Of a stretch of DNA of 64,000 bases, positions 50,431-63,312 are shown piece after piece. Origin of the DNA: Nymphaea colorata (lineage: Eukaryota > Streptophyta > Magnoliopsida > Nymphaeales > Nymphaeaceae); contig NC_045138.2 in the NCBI RefSeq assembly GCF_008831285.2, positions 12,412,571 to 12,476,570 on the forward strand. Direction: 5' to 3'. Within the stretch, counting starts at the first letter, position 1; each line of letters opens with the position of its first letter. The position numbers were made by a program, and so were the translations under genes. The notes below the pieces were generated by a model that was given only the letters and a program-made list of their open reading frames with translations, searched no databases and was not told the DNA's origin.

Positions 50431-50447
50431 GTTTGACGTCGTCAAAC
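50431..50447. promoter_or_regulatory. palindromic TGACGTCGTCA promoter element, copy B
   Basis: The same 17-bp palindrome as at 28028-28044, about 120 bp upstream of the ATG. Confidence 0.4.
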
Positions 50448-50559
50448 ATGTAGGACGATGGTAGGTCGTAATTTAATATGAAAAGATAAGATCTGGCCAA
50501 GGAAGGGGTCCCGAACTTAAGTGATCTTCCCTAATAAAAACCAGAAAATACAAATAAAA

Positions 50560-51992
50560 TAACTATAAATTATTTGTGGCGTTCTCCTCACTTTATGCAC
50601 ATTGGCCACTTCATTTTTCAATACTGTGTCCATCATTATTGGCGCTGAATGGGTTTTCTGATCTGCATATATATGGGTTCGTATCAACATATGCATCTCT
50701 TTTTCCTTGTAAAAGTGATTTTGATTTCTTCATATTTCAAATTTACGAATCTAATGTAGATTTGGCATGCTTAGTGCAACGAAAGATTTATTGTGGTGGA
50801 CCCATGGGTCATCAGAGTAGCTCTGGTTAAGGGGCACTCTAAATTTAAATTTCAAAATTTAAAGAGCATTCACATGTAAAAAAACTGAAAATTAATGAAG
50901 TTTTTATATATAAAGTAAAATTAACTGCGTGCTGCTGGTGTGGGCAATTGCCTACACCAGCTACAAAGTAACTCCGCCACTAGTTCATCAAACTAAGGAC
51001 CTTAAGTAGTATGTCAAACACATACTTGGAATCCTTATTTAGCCTTTTTTTTATTAAGAAAATGACTCGTTTAACAGCGGAGGGACAGTTTTTGATCTAA
51101 AAATACATGGTTTTCAAAATCTGAGGATTTATATGATAAGTAATCAAACAGCTTTTAAAGGTAATTTATATTGCCACAATATAAAGATAAAAAATATCTT
51201 ATTTTTCAATATGGTACAACCCAATAATCAATATCATCACGACCGGTTAATACAGCCTATTAATCAGTGCCCATAAAATCTAAAAAAGGATTTGGCTAGC
51301 AAAGCTGCTGGTTCAGTAAATCAAACTGAGAGTTGAATCGATTGCGAATGAACAACAACTCTTATTGTACGTAATTCTAAAAAAAAAATAAAAAATTATT
51401 TTGGGAAGTAAAAAGTTGTAAGTTTTTAACTAATAAAAAAGTATGACATGCGGTTCATCTTTATGTCAATTGATGAATGCGGCCGATTCAAATGGAATAG
51501 ACCAACTCCCGGCAGTCAAGATGGACACCAATGCTCAAATGTGTGAACAAGTACGAAGAAAACGTGGAGTTTATGGTCTGTGTACAATTCTTTTTTCAAT
51601 GGCAGTCACGAATATAACGTCAGCAAATTATTGTCAAATATCAAGACGTTTATTTCAATGGTACTTGAAACTGCAATAATATTTCCTAAAGATGGCCGAT
51701 TTTAATTATCTTTTATTTTCATGACTGATCAACTTATTTTTTCAATGGTGCATGATGCAGCTACATTACTGTATCGCCAATCTCAAGCATGCACAATGAT
51801 TTTGCCAAACAACAAGGCTATTCGACTGCTTCTGTGTGCACATATATAAAGGAATTGAAATCATTCGACTATCTCCGTCGTCAGACTGTTATTTTCTTAT
51901 TTTGTGCCAATTTAAAAGCCTTGCAAAGGTTATATTTGTGGCATCCAATTGCTCAGCTATGTTTAGCAATGGACCACATAGTTTTCAACGAC

Positions 51993-52027
<35 letters not shown>

Positions 52028-52650
52028 TCCATAAGATCAGAGTTGGTTGGCCAAATTTGACGAAATGGTATCTTATCAATGTTGAGATTTTATGAGCTCT
52101 CTAGATTTTGATTTTTCAAACACTGCGACTAAAGGTATACTCAAACGTCACAAAAATTTTGAAAGTTCGTCTGAAATTTCTACGGAATTATTCAGACAAC
52201 TTTCATGACATGGTCTACCGATGGGTTAATTTTATTACTCCAAAGGAAAAGTCTCACTAACAATTTGAAAATTTTGCCAATTAATTTATGTGCGCCAACG
52301 TTCGCATTGCACCTAACTCCGATCGACTACAAATATATGATTATATATGCACCATTATGCCTATAATGTCAACATAAATTGTCGGGAAGAAGAAAATTTC
52401 AATTTGAACGCGTTTAATCATGGTAGTGCTCCGATCTAGTCTACCTAAAGGAAGCTTGGCTCCTAAATGGGAAGCTTCCTTGCTCACTAACAACTGCAAC
52501 CAATCGGACCACTGCATTGGCTTGCATTCGCTAGCACCTACCAACTTTTAGAATTCCTCCTCATTGTCCACCTTCTAGAATTCCTCCTAATTGTCTGAAG
52601 TTTAACTTCGTATCGCCTTTTCATAATTCTACACACTGCAATCTGGTTGG

Positions 52651-52686
<36 letters not shown>

Positions 52687-54221
52687 ATGTTCTTCTTCGG
52701 TTCGGTGTGGACAGAGAGTAAATATGATAACTCATTAATGTCCATTAAAAGGGAATCAGGCATGGCAATCGAGTACCCCTGGCCTATCATGGATTGATGG
52801 GCCAAGCCTGGGCTGACTATTCAAACAAGGCTTATATATATATATATATCATCTTCTTCTTCGGTATGATGCTGGTAGCTGCAGGTCTCTTAAAAACTGT
52901 CAAGTTGTTGTAGGTTTTCGAGATGTTAGAAAAGAAAATTTTCACGCTTTATAAGGGTAGACATCAAGCTGGGTGGCCAACTGCCATGAATTTGATGGTA
53001 AGCAGCTTGTGCTTCCATTATTAGCTTCAGAGCTACCCCAACCCAACTTTTATGGAGCGAGGAGCAGGGCCAGCCTGCCCTAACTACACCTATGCATACC
53101 AATCCGTTGTCAGCCCAGCCGGCAACAAACTCACAGCTGCCACGTTGAGAGTTGAAAACTTAAATATTGGATTCTGATCCCCACTTCTGGCCCGAACGTC
53201 CAGCAGCCGTTTACGCTTTCCGGCTGGACGCCGGTTGCCTTTTCATAATTCTACACACTGCAATCTGGTTGGAATGTCATCCAGCCAAAATATTTTAAAG
53301 TTCTACTAGCAAGTGGCAACATGTCCGCGTGTCCTGGTGGTTGGACAAAATGCCGGCATTCATGTAGCCATTGACAGACTCACAGCCGCTAAGGGGCCAA
53401 CCATAATTGGTCGGGTGGTCAGACGAGTTAAAGTCTGGATGGTTTAATTATTTGGGCATTAGCTTTTTGGACTGTTACTGGTGGTGGTAAGCCCAATTTT
53501 CTAACCGTATGTGTGCCCAGCAGCACTGACTGAACCCTTGGAACAGCGTAGGGAAGAAAGGGTGACTTTGTCTCTGGTGAACCGACACCTCCACTATTCA
53601 ACGGATCAAATGGTGACACAGAAGGTAGTGCACGCATAATAGGGACATGTCTATCTAGACACTGCATGCCTTGGCGTCTGAAATGCTAGCGACCTTGTTT
53701 TCCATTTGGTCAAGGAACACCGTACATGACCCGGCCGGTTTACGTGCTCAGTTTTTTGGACGCCCAAAAATTGGGCCTTGTTGACCGGTTTGAAATTGAC
53801 TGATATTAATTGGCAATTTCACATTTATAGGCCAACTTAATCGTGGCCTCAAAGCCAAGTCCATGAGAGAGAAAGAGAAGGGGGAAGAGGACAAGAAGGG
53901 GTCCATAACCTCATAACGACAATTCCATACAGCAGCCAGAAGAGTGACGATCAGGCTACCCAAATGGCTAGCTTTTTCGATGTCAGCATCCCTGTTGCAC
54001 CTCCTTTCTCAAATTAATTTGACTAAATAAACTTGGGAACGGAACACGTCGAATGAGCCTGGAAGCTTGTATACTTATCCAACTCTTGACTTTAAGATAT
54101 TGGACGATCCTGCTGAGTGAAACAGAATACATGTATAATATTAGAAGCTGCCTCATTTTAGAACCCTAATTGTTTGTTTTGGGGGCATTTGGGTGTACTC
54201 TTAGAAAATAAAAAACCTTTA
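50560..54221. other. AT-rich intergenic part of copy B
   Basis: Counterpart of 28160-32546. It contains (TA)n runs at 51995-52024, 52656-52682 and 52830-52848, and a single minisatellite unit (53843-53903). A 37-bp direct repeat (gccttttcataattctacac and onward) at 52616 and 53238 brackets about 620 bp that copy A lacks. No intact gene is seen. Confidence 0.5.
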
Positions 54222-54630
54222 GGGGTGTTTGATGATTGTAGAGTTTTAGAATTAAAATTTCATTTTTGATGAAACAGAACTGTGTTATCAAACAAAAAAT
54301 TTGATTGTGGAATTATAGGATCATTCTTGAATCAAAATTCTGAAATTGTGTTTTTCTACCTCTATGAGGTGGAATTATGATTCTAGAATTTTAAAATTTT
54401 TTCACCTCTCTTTGAAGCACATGTCATAATGAATTAAGTCATTAATTCTAAAATTTTTAATTCATGTTTTATCAAACATAACATTTTTAATTTTGGAATT
54501 GAAACTCCAGACTATCAAATGCAAAGGGAAACTAGAATTGGAATTTCCACTCCAATTTTAGTCTGAAGTGGAATTTGGTTTCTCAAATTTTAATTGTAGA
54601 ATAAAAATTCAAGGCTCCTCAAATGCATCC
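54222..54630. mobile_element. Tourist-like MITE, copy B
   Basis: Same element as 32547-32956, with TTA on both sides (54219-54221 and 54631-54633). Its ends are GGGGTGTTTGATG and, inverted, GGATGCATTTGAGG. Confidence 0.7.
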
Positions 54631-54734
54631 TTAATGCGTTTTGAAAACCTAATTTTCATGTTTAAATGATAAGGTAAAGACCAGGTTTTTATTTAAAAAA
54701 AAATGCAGTTGAACATTTAGCAAGTATGTTACAG

Positions 54735-54867
<133 letters not shown>

Positions 54868-55945
54868 ATTCTTGTCCTTGTATAATTCTCATGTATATGA
54901 ATGCGAGTCTATATATTTAGTTTTCCTTCATAACAATCCTCTCATTTACTGTCAATATCTTCTCTAGCCTTTCTTAGACTAGGAAATAGACCCTAGAAGC
55001 TAAAAGAGGGTGTCCTCAGCTGTTGCAATAATTGGGTTCATTGATATTCCTGGTATAGTAGATGCTAATACATACACAATCATACTCAATTTGATGGAAT
55101 TGTTTGAACTTAAAGGAGATCATCTATAATTTTGCAAATGAGGGGTTATTTCTTTGTTTCATCCATTCATTAATAACTTGATTATTTTTAGATAATAGTA
55201 GATAGAAACAATGCTTGTAAGGAGTCCTATTGAAGCGAAGAAATACAGGCATGTCAGCCATCCACACCAGAATAGATCGAGTTTTTCAAGAAAACCTACT
55301 AATAGAGGAATACCCCTTAGGGCCCGTTTGATTGTCGGGTGAAGTTTAACATGGTAAATTTACCATGGTAAATTTTTCTAAAAAAATTTACAGGATGAAA
55401 TTTCTCCTTCTTCCAATCTGAGGCCCTGTTTGATGCACAGGAAGAATTTAACCATGTTTGATGCATAGAAAGAATTTAACGTAGTAAATTTAACCATGTT
55501 TGATGCACAGGAAGAATTTAACGTGGTAAATGTTGTTTTTTTTTCCTTCTTGTCCCCAATGATTTTACTGCATGTAAAGATTTATGTACAGGAGCACCCG
55601 ACTGTGGTTTGACTGCAGAAGGAAGGGCGGGCTGATTTTGTACAGTTGATTGTATTTTTAATTGTCAATTTGTCATAGTTGGAGAACAAATGGGAATTGC
55701 GTTTTATTTAACCTAAAATCACAAAATTTTCATAATAGTGTCGCCAAGACACTGAAAAGAACCTTCTTTTCTGGATATGTCAGCAAATTTCAAAATAAAC
55801 GGACATGAAAATGCAAGGAAATGAATTCCACGGTGTGATTTCCAATTAGATGAATTTAAAAGATTGGAGATCTTCTGGACATAGGTTTACAATGTTGATA
55901 ACTAATGAAGTGGGAGATCACGAAAATGAAAATCATTGGAAACAT

Positions 55946-56275
55946 CCTGAGATGTGAATATGCCTTGTACATCATTGGAAACATGCTCTGCTTATCTTTC
56001 ATACATTTTCCAAGATTTTGAGGATCTTTAGGACTTCCATCTTCTCCGACAACTGTAAGACAGTTGAGTGCATTACTCAGATAGAAAGCCTCTTCTAGTC
56101 TCAACTGAAACCACTGCCTGCCTTTTGTAACTGTTGCCACTGAACGGCCAAAGCATGCCGCTCGGTTTAGCAGTTCTGCCTGTTCTGGTTCGGCTTCACA
56201 AAGAACAACTTCATTGCTCAGTGATGCACAACTTTTGGATTCTGCAAGCAGCTTTGCAACTTTGAAACAATTTTG
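55946..56275 (-). pseudogene. captured fragment of tRNA-splicing endonuclease subunit Sen2
   Basis: The minus strand encodes an open stretch of about 110 residues, including EPEQAELLNRAACFGRSVAT, KGRQWFQLRLEEAFYLSNAL and FPMMYKAYSHLR. This is the N-terminal domain and start of the catalytic region of plant Sen2, the tRNA-intron-cleaving subunit. Homology ends after SHLR, before the C-terminal part bearing the Tyr-His-Lys catalytic triad. The frame then runs into unrelated sequence. It has no in-frame stop within the homologous part, so capture may be recent. A functional endonuclease cannot be made from it. Confidence 0.75.
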
Positions 56276-56340
56276 GACATGGGATCAACAAGGGCAAGTT
56301 GTGCCGAACCTTTTCCTTTTCATCTTGGTCTCATGGTCAA

Positions 56341-58030
56341 CAACCTGCACTTACCCCAAATTCACATTGTAACAAGCCACAAACTAGTTTCATGAAGTAT
56401 CTTAATAGATATGGAATAAATCTCAACACGCAAAAGCGAGCTAGGCTACTAAATGTCCCACTAAAGAGAAAGAACAAAGACGAGAGGAAGGAACAAAAAT
56501 TTGGATTACCAAAGAAAAATAGAAGCAATACAAAAAGACTATGGCTATTCTTCTACTTTACTAATTTGCAGTACAGTCATCGTAGTTCTGTCTCTACAAA
56601 GTCATCACGTCAAATTCTTTATCTTTGTACAACACACTATTAAGTGAAGGAAACCGGCTATCTTAGATAAACAAAAGCGGTTTATTTTGCATTCTTCATC
56701 ATCCAATCGTTTGCTTTCAACCAAACCAAATAGTGAATGTACTGCAGCAAAATGGTTAAGGGAAACAGTAACAAGAAGCAAAATGGTTAAGGGAAACAGT
56801 AACAAGAAGCAAATAGTGAACACTTCAAATAGGAAGAAAGATTGTATGATCAAGAAACGTCCATGGAAGTGAATGGCAAGGGAAAGAAAAATATCTAGGA
56901 AGTCGAAGCAAGCAAGAAAACAACCGAAAACCAATAAAGAAACTGATCCGCCGCTGGGATATAAAATAATGATCAACAAATGATACTAAAAGGGACTAAA
57001 ATATGCATTTAAACAGAAATGAAACACAGATAGGAGTAGGCTGGTCCTGGATGACTGAACATCGGATTTTTTATGCATTGACCCTAAATCCAGCTTCTGC
57101 AATTGTACAAAATAAACACTAACTATGGTATGAACTCAAATGAATAGGATAATTTAGGCAAACAAACTACAAGCAAATTAACTCACATAAATGATTATAG
57201 GAGAAGGACCCTGAACCTTAATTCTCTAAACTATAAGCCAAGGAAGGACAATCAAAAGAACTCATTTTACCATAACAAAAATCAAGTTTTATGTACAATC
57301 TGAACACTGCAACATACAAGCATTTTAACGATTCCCAACATATAAAACCCAGTCCCTCTTTTAATCCTTGTAAATGATTAACATCCAATTCTTTTCTCCT
57401 GCTAGAAGAAGTGGCTAAAACAAAGGGTCGAAAATGCATGTGATCTCTCTGTCTTTCTCTTATATGCAGATTCTGCAGGTTCGTAAGACAGAGTTCTCGT
57501 CATTTTCTCTGACTCTTATATTTCCATTAAGCAATTTGCCTATGCTGAAATATTTTTTCCAGGAATTGTACTGTGTCAGTCTACCTATATGTTCAGATTC
57601 TGTGCATTCACCTGCTATGAGCCACAGTCAGTGCTTATCAATGAAACATTGTAACATTTAGCAGGAAAGCAACCTAAGAACTGTATAGCCATCCATTCAT
57701 TTAGCAGGAAAGCAACCTAAAAACTACGCCTGGTTGCTAATCCAATACAGCCAAAGCAAGAAACAACAAACAGGATGACTCCAATGACAATAAATGAACA
57801 ATGACGGAATACGTAATCCCAAATACTCAAAGAAAATGAAAACGCAATTCCCCACATCCAAAGCAGAGAAAAATCTTACAAGTGGTAGAACAAGAGAGAC
57901 AGGGAGACAACGAGAGCAAGAGAGAAAGGGAGACAACGAGGAGCAAGAGAGAAAGGGAGACAATGAGAGCAAGAGATAGATAGAGAAAAAAAAATTGGCC
58001 GTTTCTGAAAGGGACACAGCAACAGCAAGA
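56341..58030. other. interior of the Pack-type element beyond the Sen2 fragment
   Basis: About 1.7 kb with no recognisable coding sequence. It includes a 34-bp tandem duplication (aaaatggttaagggaaacag, 56748-56818) and a purine-rich repeat block (gagagacagggagacaac units, 57892-57975). It may include introns or flanks of the captured gene. Confidence 0.4.
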
Positions 58031-60593
58031 GAGAAACCTTACTTGAGCGGCGACTATGGCGTTGGCGAACCGGCGGAGGAGCAGAGCGACGACAGCGGAG
58101 CGGTACGGTGAGAGCGGTGATGGCGGACCGGTGATGGTGAGAGTGGCAACAGTCTCGAATGTGAGGGAGGAGGAGTTGTCATCTGCGGAGGGAGGAGGAG
58201 ATGGGTGAAGGGAAATTGCGTGAGAGGTCAAGCGGGTGAAATTTCACCCGCTCAAAAGTCCGACCTCACCCGCTCTTTTTGTCGACAAATGGGTGAAATT
58301 TCACCCCGTTTGATTCCTCATGAGACGGGCGGGTGAAATTTCACCCGCCCGTACAGATTTCACCCGGTTTTCAGCTTTTACCCGGGCAATCAAACAGGCC
58401 CTTAGGGATAGGAGACATAGGGCTGAAGAGAGAGTCACAAAAGGATTTTTTGTGTATAATCCTGCATAATCCCAAATGTTATCAATTCCAGTATGTAGAC
58501 AAAATAATACAATGCAAGCAAAAGTTCCTAGATTCATGGAGATATATAGAACAACATATAAGTTATCATGCTTGCATATCTATCATTTGAGTCTCCGACA
58601 ATTATTCCAATAATTAAATATCCGATTTGACCTATAGATGAATATGCAAGCATATGTGTCATGCTTGTTTGAGTAATACCAATAAGATTCTCTAATATCA
58701 TGCTAAGAATATCTAGGATTTCCAGGAGAAGATGCCATTCATTCGATGAGAAATATAAATAAATATCGAAAATTCGAGTGGCTGAAGTTGAAGCAGCTGC
58801 TTTTAAAGTAATAGAGGAAAGCAATGGCTGTAGTGGGAGAGTCAGAGTCGAAAAGAGGATTCCTCACTTTTTTCTCTCATTCAAAACCATGCATGAGACT
58901 TTCATCTCGCACTGCTCCTAAGTGATAAAAAGCGAGAAGAACTCATCTTTTTTCCCTTTTTATCACTTTCGTCACATATGTATAAGACTGGATCCATTCG
59001 TCTAAAAAGGATTACTAATCCTTAACTGTTCGAGGAATCCTTCATTAGTGGTTGTGAAAAATTGACTTTCTCAATCTTTTCGACCTTGGTTTCATGTGAG
59101 CAAGTCAAAAAGATTGAGAAATAGAACCATCGTTCTCAATAGCCATGAGATGATCATCTTAGGGTGATCTTTTTGTCGACATATGCTCCTAGTACACTTG
59201 TAGTCTCTAAAGGATGAGAACCAATAGTGTCTACATTGATAATTCAAGTATTATATACGTCATTATTTTGATCCTTTGTAGGAAATACCCGTAATAACGA
59301 ATTTGCAAAATGGATCTGTTTACTTCATTTTAATTGTTATTTGAACAAAAAAAACACAACCAACTTTTGGTAAAAGTTATGTCTTGGTATGAGTGGGGAT
59401 AACATTTCTCTTCCGCATGTCTATGGAATTTTGAAAAATTCAAACATCCCTGAGGAGAGATAGATATAGAGGAAGGAATTTGTCAAATGAACCACACTCC
59501 TTCGTATACGCCAAAAGTCCATTAATGAAAAGGAGGTGGCGAGAGCTTGAAACAATTTCTATGGTGGTGGATATAAGCGCAATTAAAATTCCTAGGGAGT
59601 TACACAATTTGTGTATTGATAAGACCATTCACTACTTATTGAAGCTCGATGTCTCCCTTGGATGAACCATATAGTCAATTGAAACCATAAACCAGAAGAA
59701 GAGCTTGCCCTACCCATGAGTAATTATTTCGTAGCAGCCTCACTAGAGTGTACATCTCTCTTCATATATCCAAATAATAGATAGGAGCATAAACTGAAAC
59801 ATTCTAAAGCTACAAAGATAGTTATTAAATCGTTAACACCACAAAAAGACATTCAACCTAAAGTAGTTGTTAATACAAATAACAAAAACTCTATTATAGC
59901 CATTTTTGTACATTTAATGTACTATGCAGATGCATGAATACATAGAATTGAACAATGTAAAATAAGGAATTGAAAGATTTTGTTGAAACTATTCGTTCGT
60001 AAATTTCCTAAAAAGCTAATCATAGGTTCTTCTCTCCACCGGAACAATAAGGTGGTTATGCTCATCACCAAACTTGTGGAAGAAATGAAATATAACCAAT
60101 GTGCATCTTTTTTATCAAAGGTTAAATAGTTCATCAGAAGAAGAATCAGCCAAAAAATTTGGATACATTCTGGGAAAGTAAAACTTCCATTGAAGAGAAG
60201 CAAATGAAACACTTTCATAAAAATGTCGTGGAATTGACAATTAAGTTTTCATTTTAGACATGCCAGATCATGATAGTAATTACATCCAATCTTCGAAAAA
60301 GTCCCAATTGTTTCGAACTTTCTATTTTTGGAATGAGATATTTATGGAATCCTCATAAAGAGGATCAAATATCTATACAAACACATAGATCTATGGATCC
60401 ACACATCTCGATCGGAAAATAATCAATAGAAAATGAAAGAATCAAAATTGTTCGTTTCTCAAATCAAATGAAAAAAAAGATGAAACATAAATCATGGAGC
60501 AACTAAGCGCTCTCGGGGGCTTGCTTAAGAATAAGAAAGAGGAATCTCATGGAAATACCATGGAATGGAATAAGGTTTGATCCTATTCATGGA

Positions 60594-61058
60594 TTAACGA
60601 AAATGTGCAAAAGCTCTATCGCCCTCTGCCATTCTATGAGTCTCTTCCTTTTTGCGTATGGTGTCACCATTGTCCCTGGCATTATCGTCTAATTCAAAAC
60701 TTAATTTGAAAGCCATATTTTGATCCAGACGTTTTTGGGATGTCCCTAATAACCAACAAATGACAAGTGTTTTTTCTTGTGTAGATCCTATTTCAAAGGG
60801 AACTTGTGAGTCAATCCGCTTACATGTCTTGTTTTTATTGCTATATTAGGAGTTACTCCACTTATTGCATGACATAAAACATATAGTGGATTTGTTTCTA
60901 TCTTTTGTTGAATTTTTTTCATGGCTCGATAGATAATTGGATAAGCCAATGATTTTTTCCATGTTCAGAATTCAGTTAACCAACATGTTAAGAAAATAAT
61001 TACGATAAATTGGATCAGATTTTGTAGTTTTTCCTTCTGCAATACCTCGGCGTGACAT
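60594..61058 (-). pseudogene. rps7: plastid rps7 pseudogene in NUPT B
   Basis: Nearly the full plastid rps7 length (465 bp) on the minus strand, beginning ATGTCACGCCGAGG and ending at the codons for HFR and TAA. An early TGA (Arg to stop, about codon 31) and a frameshift just after it destroy the frame. Confidence 0.88.
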
Positions 61059-61101
61059 GAGAGTTCAAGAATGGGTTCTATAAGGGCTAAAAACTAATCA
61101 C

Positions 61102-61918
61102 TTATTTTGTTTTTTTGAGTCCATATTGTAGGGTGGATCTCGAAAGAAGTGAAAGATCTCCCTCCAAGCCGTACATACAACTTTCATCAAATATGGCTTT
61201 CCACAAAATTCTATATGTATCTATGAGATCGAGTATGGAATTCGGTTTACTTACTTGAAATTGAGTATCAATTTCCTTCCTTTTCCTGCTAGGATTGGAA
61301 ATCTTGTATTTTACATATCCATATGATTGAGTCCTGGGGTTTTTGAAATAGTACAAAAAGAAGTATTTCAAATCATCACTATTTGACTCAGGCTTGTTCT
61401 AAAAAAGTCGAGGTATTTTGAATTCTTTTTTGACATGGAGAAAGAAAAGGAAAACCTCTGAAATGATTTCAATATTGGACCTTGGACATATTAATATAAT
61501 AGTTTTGAATCTCTTTAGAAAGAAGATCTTTTGATTCATGGTAGCGTGCTCTAGTACCGCTTTACAAAACTTTTGTTATTTACGAAACTTTTGGTATTGG
61601 GTTAGCCGTATATTTCAGATGTTTCTAGCAAGTCACATGGCATCATCATCAAATGATACAAGTCTTGGATGACAATCTACAACGCACAAGAATGCCCTTG
61701 TTAACAATCATTTACTATGACAGTTCTAGCATTCCTTGAACAATGTGGTACCTCACACTGAGTAAATGCTTAACTCTTCCTCTTCTTACTAATACTACAT
61801 AATGTTCTTTCAAATGATGGCCAATACTAGGTATATAAGCAGTGATTTCTAATCCAGAGGTTAATCGTACTCTGGCAACCTTACGTAAGGTAGAGTTTAG
61901 TTTTTTGGGGGTGATAGT
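61102..61918 (-). pseudogene. rps12: rps12 3' exons (exons 2 and 3) in NUPT B
   Basis: Exon 2 is at about 61918-61688 ([20 protein letters not shown] and [15 protein letters not shown] remain). It is followed by a GTGCG group II donor and intron, with exon 3 near 61127-61102. Upstream, 61960-62000 shows the conserved hairpin of the trans-spliced intron. Exon 1 is absent. Confidence 0.82.
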
Positions 61919-63240
61919 GGAAAAGTTGACAGATAAGTGACCCTTATTGTTACTTTATAGAACCGTACATGAGATTTTCACCTCATACGGCTCCTCATTC
62001 AATTCTTTCGAAGAAATTGGATCCGTTTCCTCGTTTTGAGAATCTCCCCCTTCTTCCACTCCGTCTCAAAGAGTAACTAGGACCAATTCAGCCACATTTT
62101 CATGTTTCAAGTGAACACTTTCCATTTTGAATTATGATCAAGGGAGAAGATTATTCTTTTTACCAGACATATGTAGATCAAATCACAATCTTATAATCTT
62201 ATACTAAGAATAAGAGATCCCCTTGTCCCTCATTCTTCGAGAATAAAAAAGAATCTTTTCGAGTTTGAAGTTGTCCATTTGGAATATGGTTACTTTTCTT
62301 TCTTTCTTTTTGTTCTTTTATTCCCTTCCATCATTCCTTAAGTCACATGGGTTTGATCCTGTAGAATCCGATTCATTTTCTCATCGAACATAGGGTACAA
62401 AATCAATTAGATTGATGTTTTGGTCAAAAGTACTATGTGAAATCTTTGGTTTCTTTCCTCCCCCTCTATCAGTATCCCATAGGTACAACGTTTGAATCAA
62501 TTTTCTTCTATATGAACCAATATTATTATATTCCAATTCTTTCTTGATACCTCCCAAGGAATCTTTCATTGGCATGAGCTTATCCATGCAGTTATGCACT
62601 CTTCGAATAGGAATCAATTTTCTGAAAGATCCAAGCTTTCATGCTTTGGTGGGTCATCCGAGATCCTTTCGATGACCTATGTTGGAGGGATATCTATATG
62701 ATCCGATCAATTGTGCAAGGTCCACAGTAGCAACAAAACCAGGAAAAGTATACAGAAAAGACAATTCTTTTCTATTAACTTAGTATTTGTTAGTGATCCC
62801 TACTTGGTGAGTCCTTTCTTCCTTGATGAATTGTTGGCACCAGTCCTCCATTTTGTGTCTATGAACCAAGGAGAAAAGGGGGCTTAGCAAGAAGAAGATT
62901 GTAACATGAGAGATCAAGAAGGTCAAGCCGTTTCAAATATACAACATGGATTTTGGTAATGCAATGTAGTTGGACCCTCATGTTGATATGAACGAATCAG
63001 TCTTTCGACAGAGGGTGAGTCAGGGCCTGCTAGTCAAGAGGATAGCAAGTTACAAATTCTGTCTCGGTAGGACATGTATTTCTATTACTATAGGTTAGGT
63101 GGGGTTACTTTTATCCTTTTTGTTCAAGTCTGCACATGTCAAATCAACTTCTTTCTTCCTTAGACATTGGGGTTGAAATTGAATTGACGAACACTCGATA
63201 CCAATATTAATGTATATTTGTGTTTGAATAGAAACATAAA

Positions 63241-63312
63241 TGGTGGGTGGCCAAGCGGTAAGGCATCAGGTTTTGGTCCTGTTGCTAGGAGGTTCGAATC
63301 CTTCCATCCTAG
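63241..63312 (+). pseudogene. trnQ: plastid-derived trnQ-UUG in NUPT B
   Basis: Full 72-nt length with D loop (gccaagcggtaaggc), TTG anticodon and T arm (ggttcgaatcc). The acceptor stem has at least two mismatches and extra G-T pairs compared with the plastid gene, so it is probably not functional. An internal B box is present, so transcription by Pol III cannot be excluded. Confidence 0.8.

Larger units (their letters stand above)
55320..58401. mobile_element. non-autonomous PIF/Harbinger-like element carrying a host gene fragment (Pack-type)
   Basis: The left end reads GGGCCCGTTTGATTG and the right end, inverted, GGGCCTGTTTGATTG. The inverted similarity extends to about 24 bp. TTA lies on both sides (55317-55319 and 58402-58404), and ndhB resumes exactly after it, so the borders are certain. 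The sub-terminal regions carry repeated gggtgaaatttcaccc palindromes on the right and aggaagaatttaac repeats on the left. There is no transposase. The interior holds a Sen2 gene fragment (55946-56275) and a GC-rich stretch near 58040-58240. It is absent from NUPT A, so it inserted after the duplication. Confidence 0.82.
55000..60271 (-). pseudogene. ndhB: plastid ndhB pseudogene in NUPT B, split by a transposon
   Basis: The minus-strand start is at 60271 and the stop at 55000. Exon 1 retains [20 protein letters not shown]; exon 2 retains [21 protein letters not shown] 3082-bp element (55320-58401) sits inside exon 2. Frameshifts and deletions elsewhere already broke the gene, for example a lost stretch in exon 1 near 59640. 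Confidence 0.9.
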
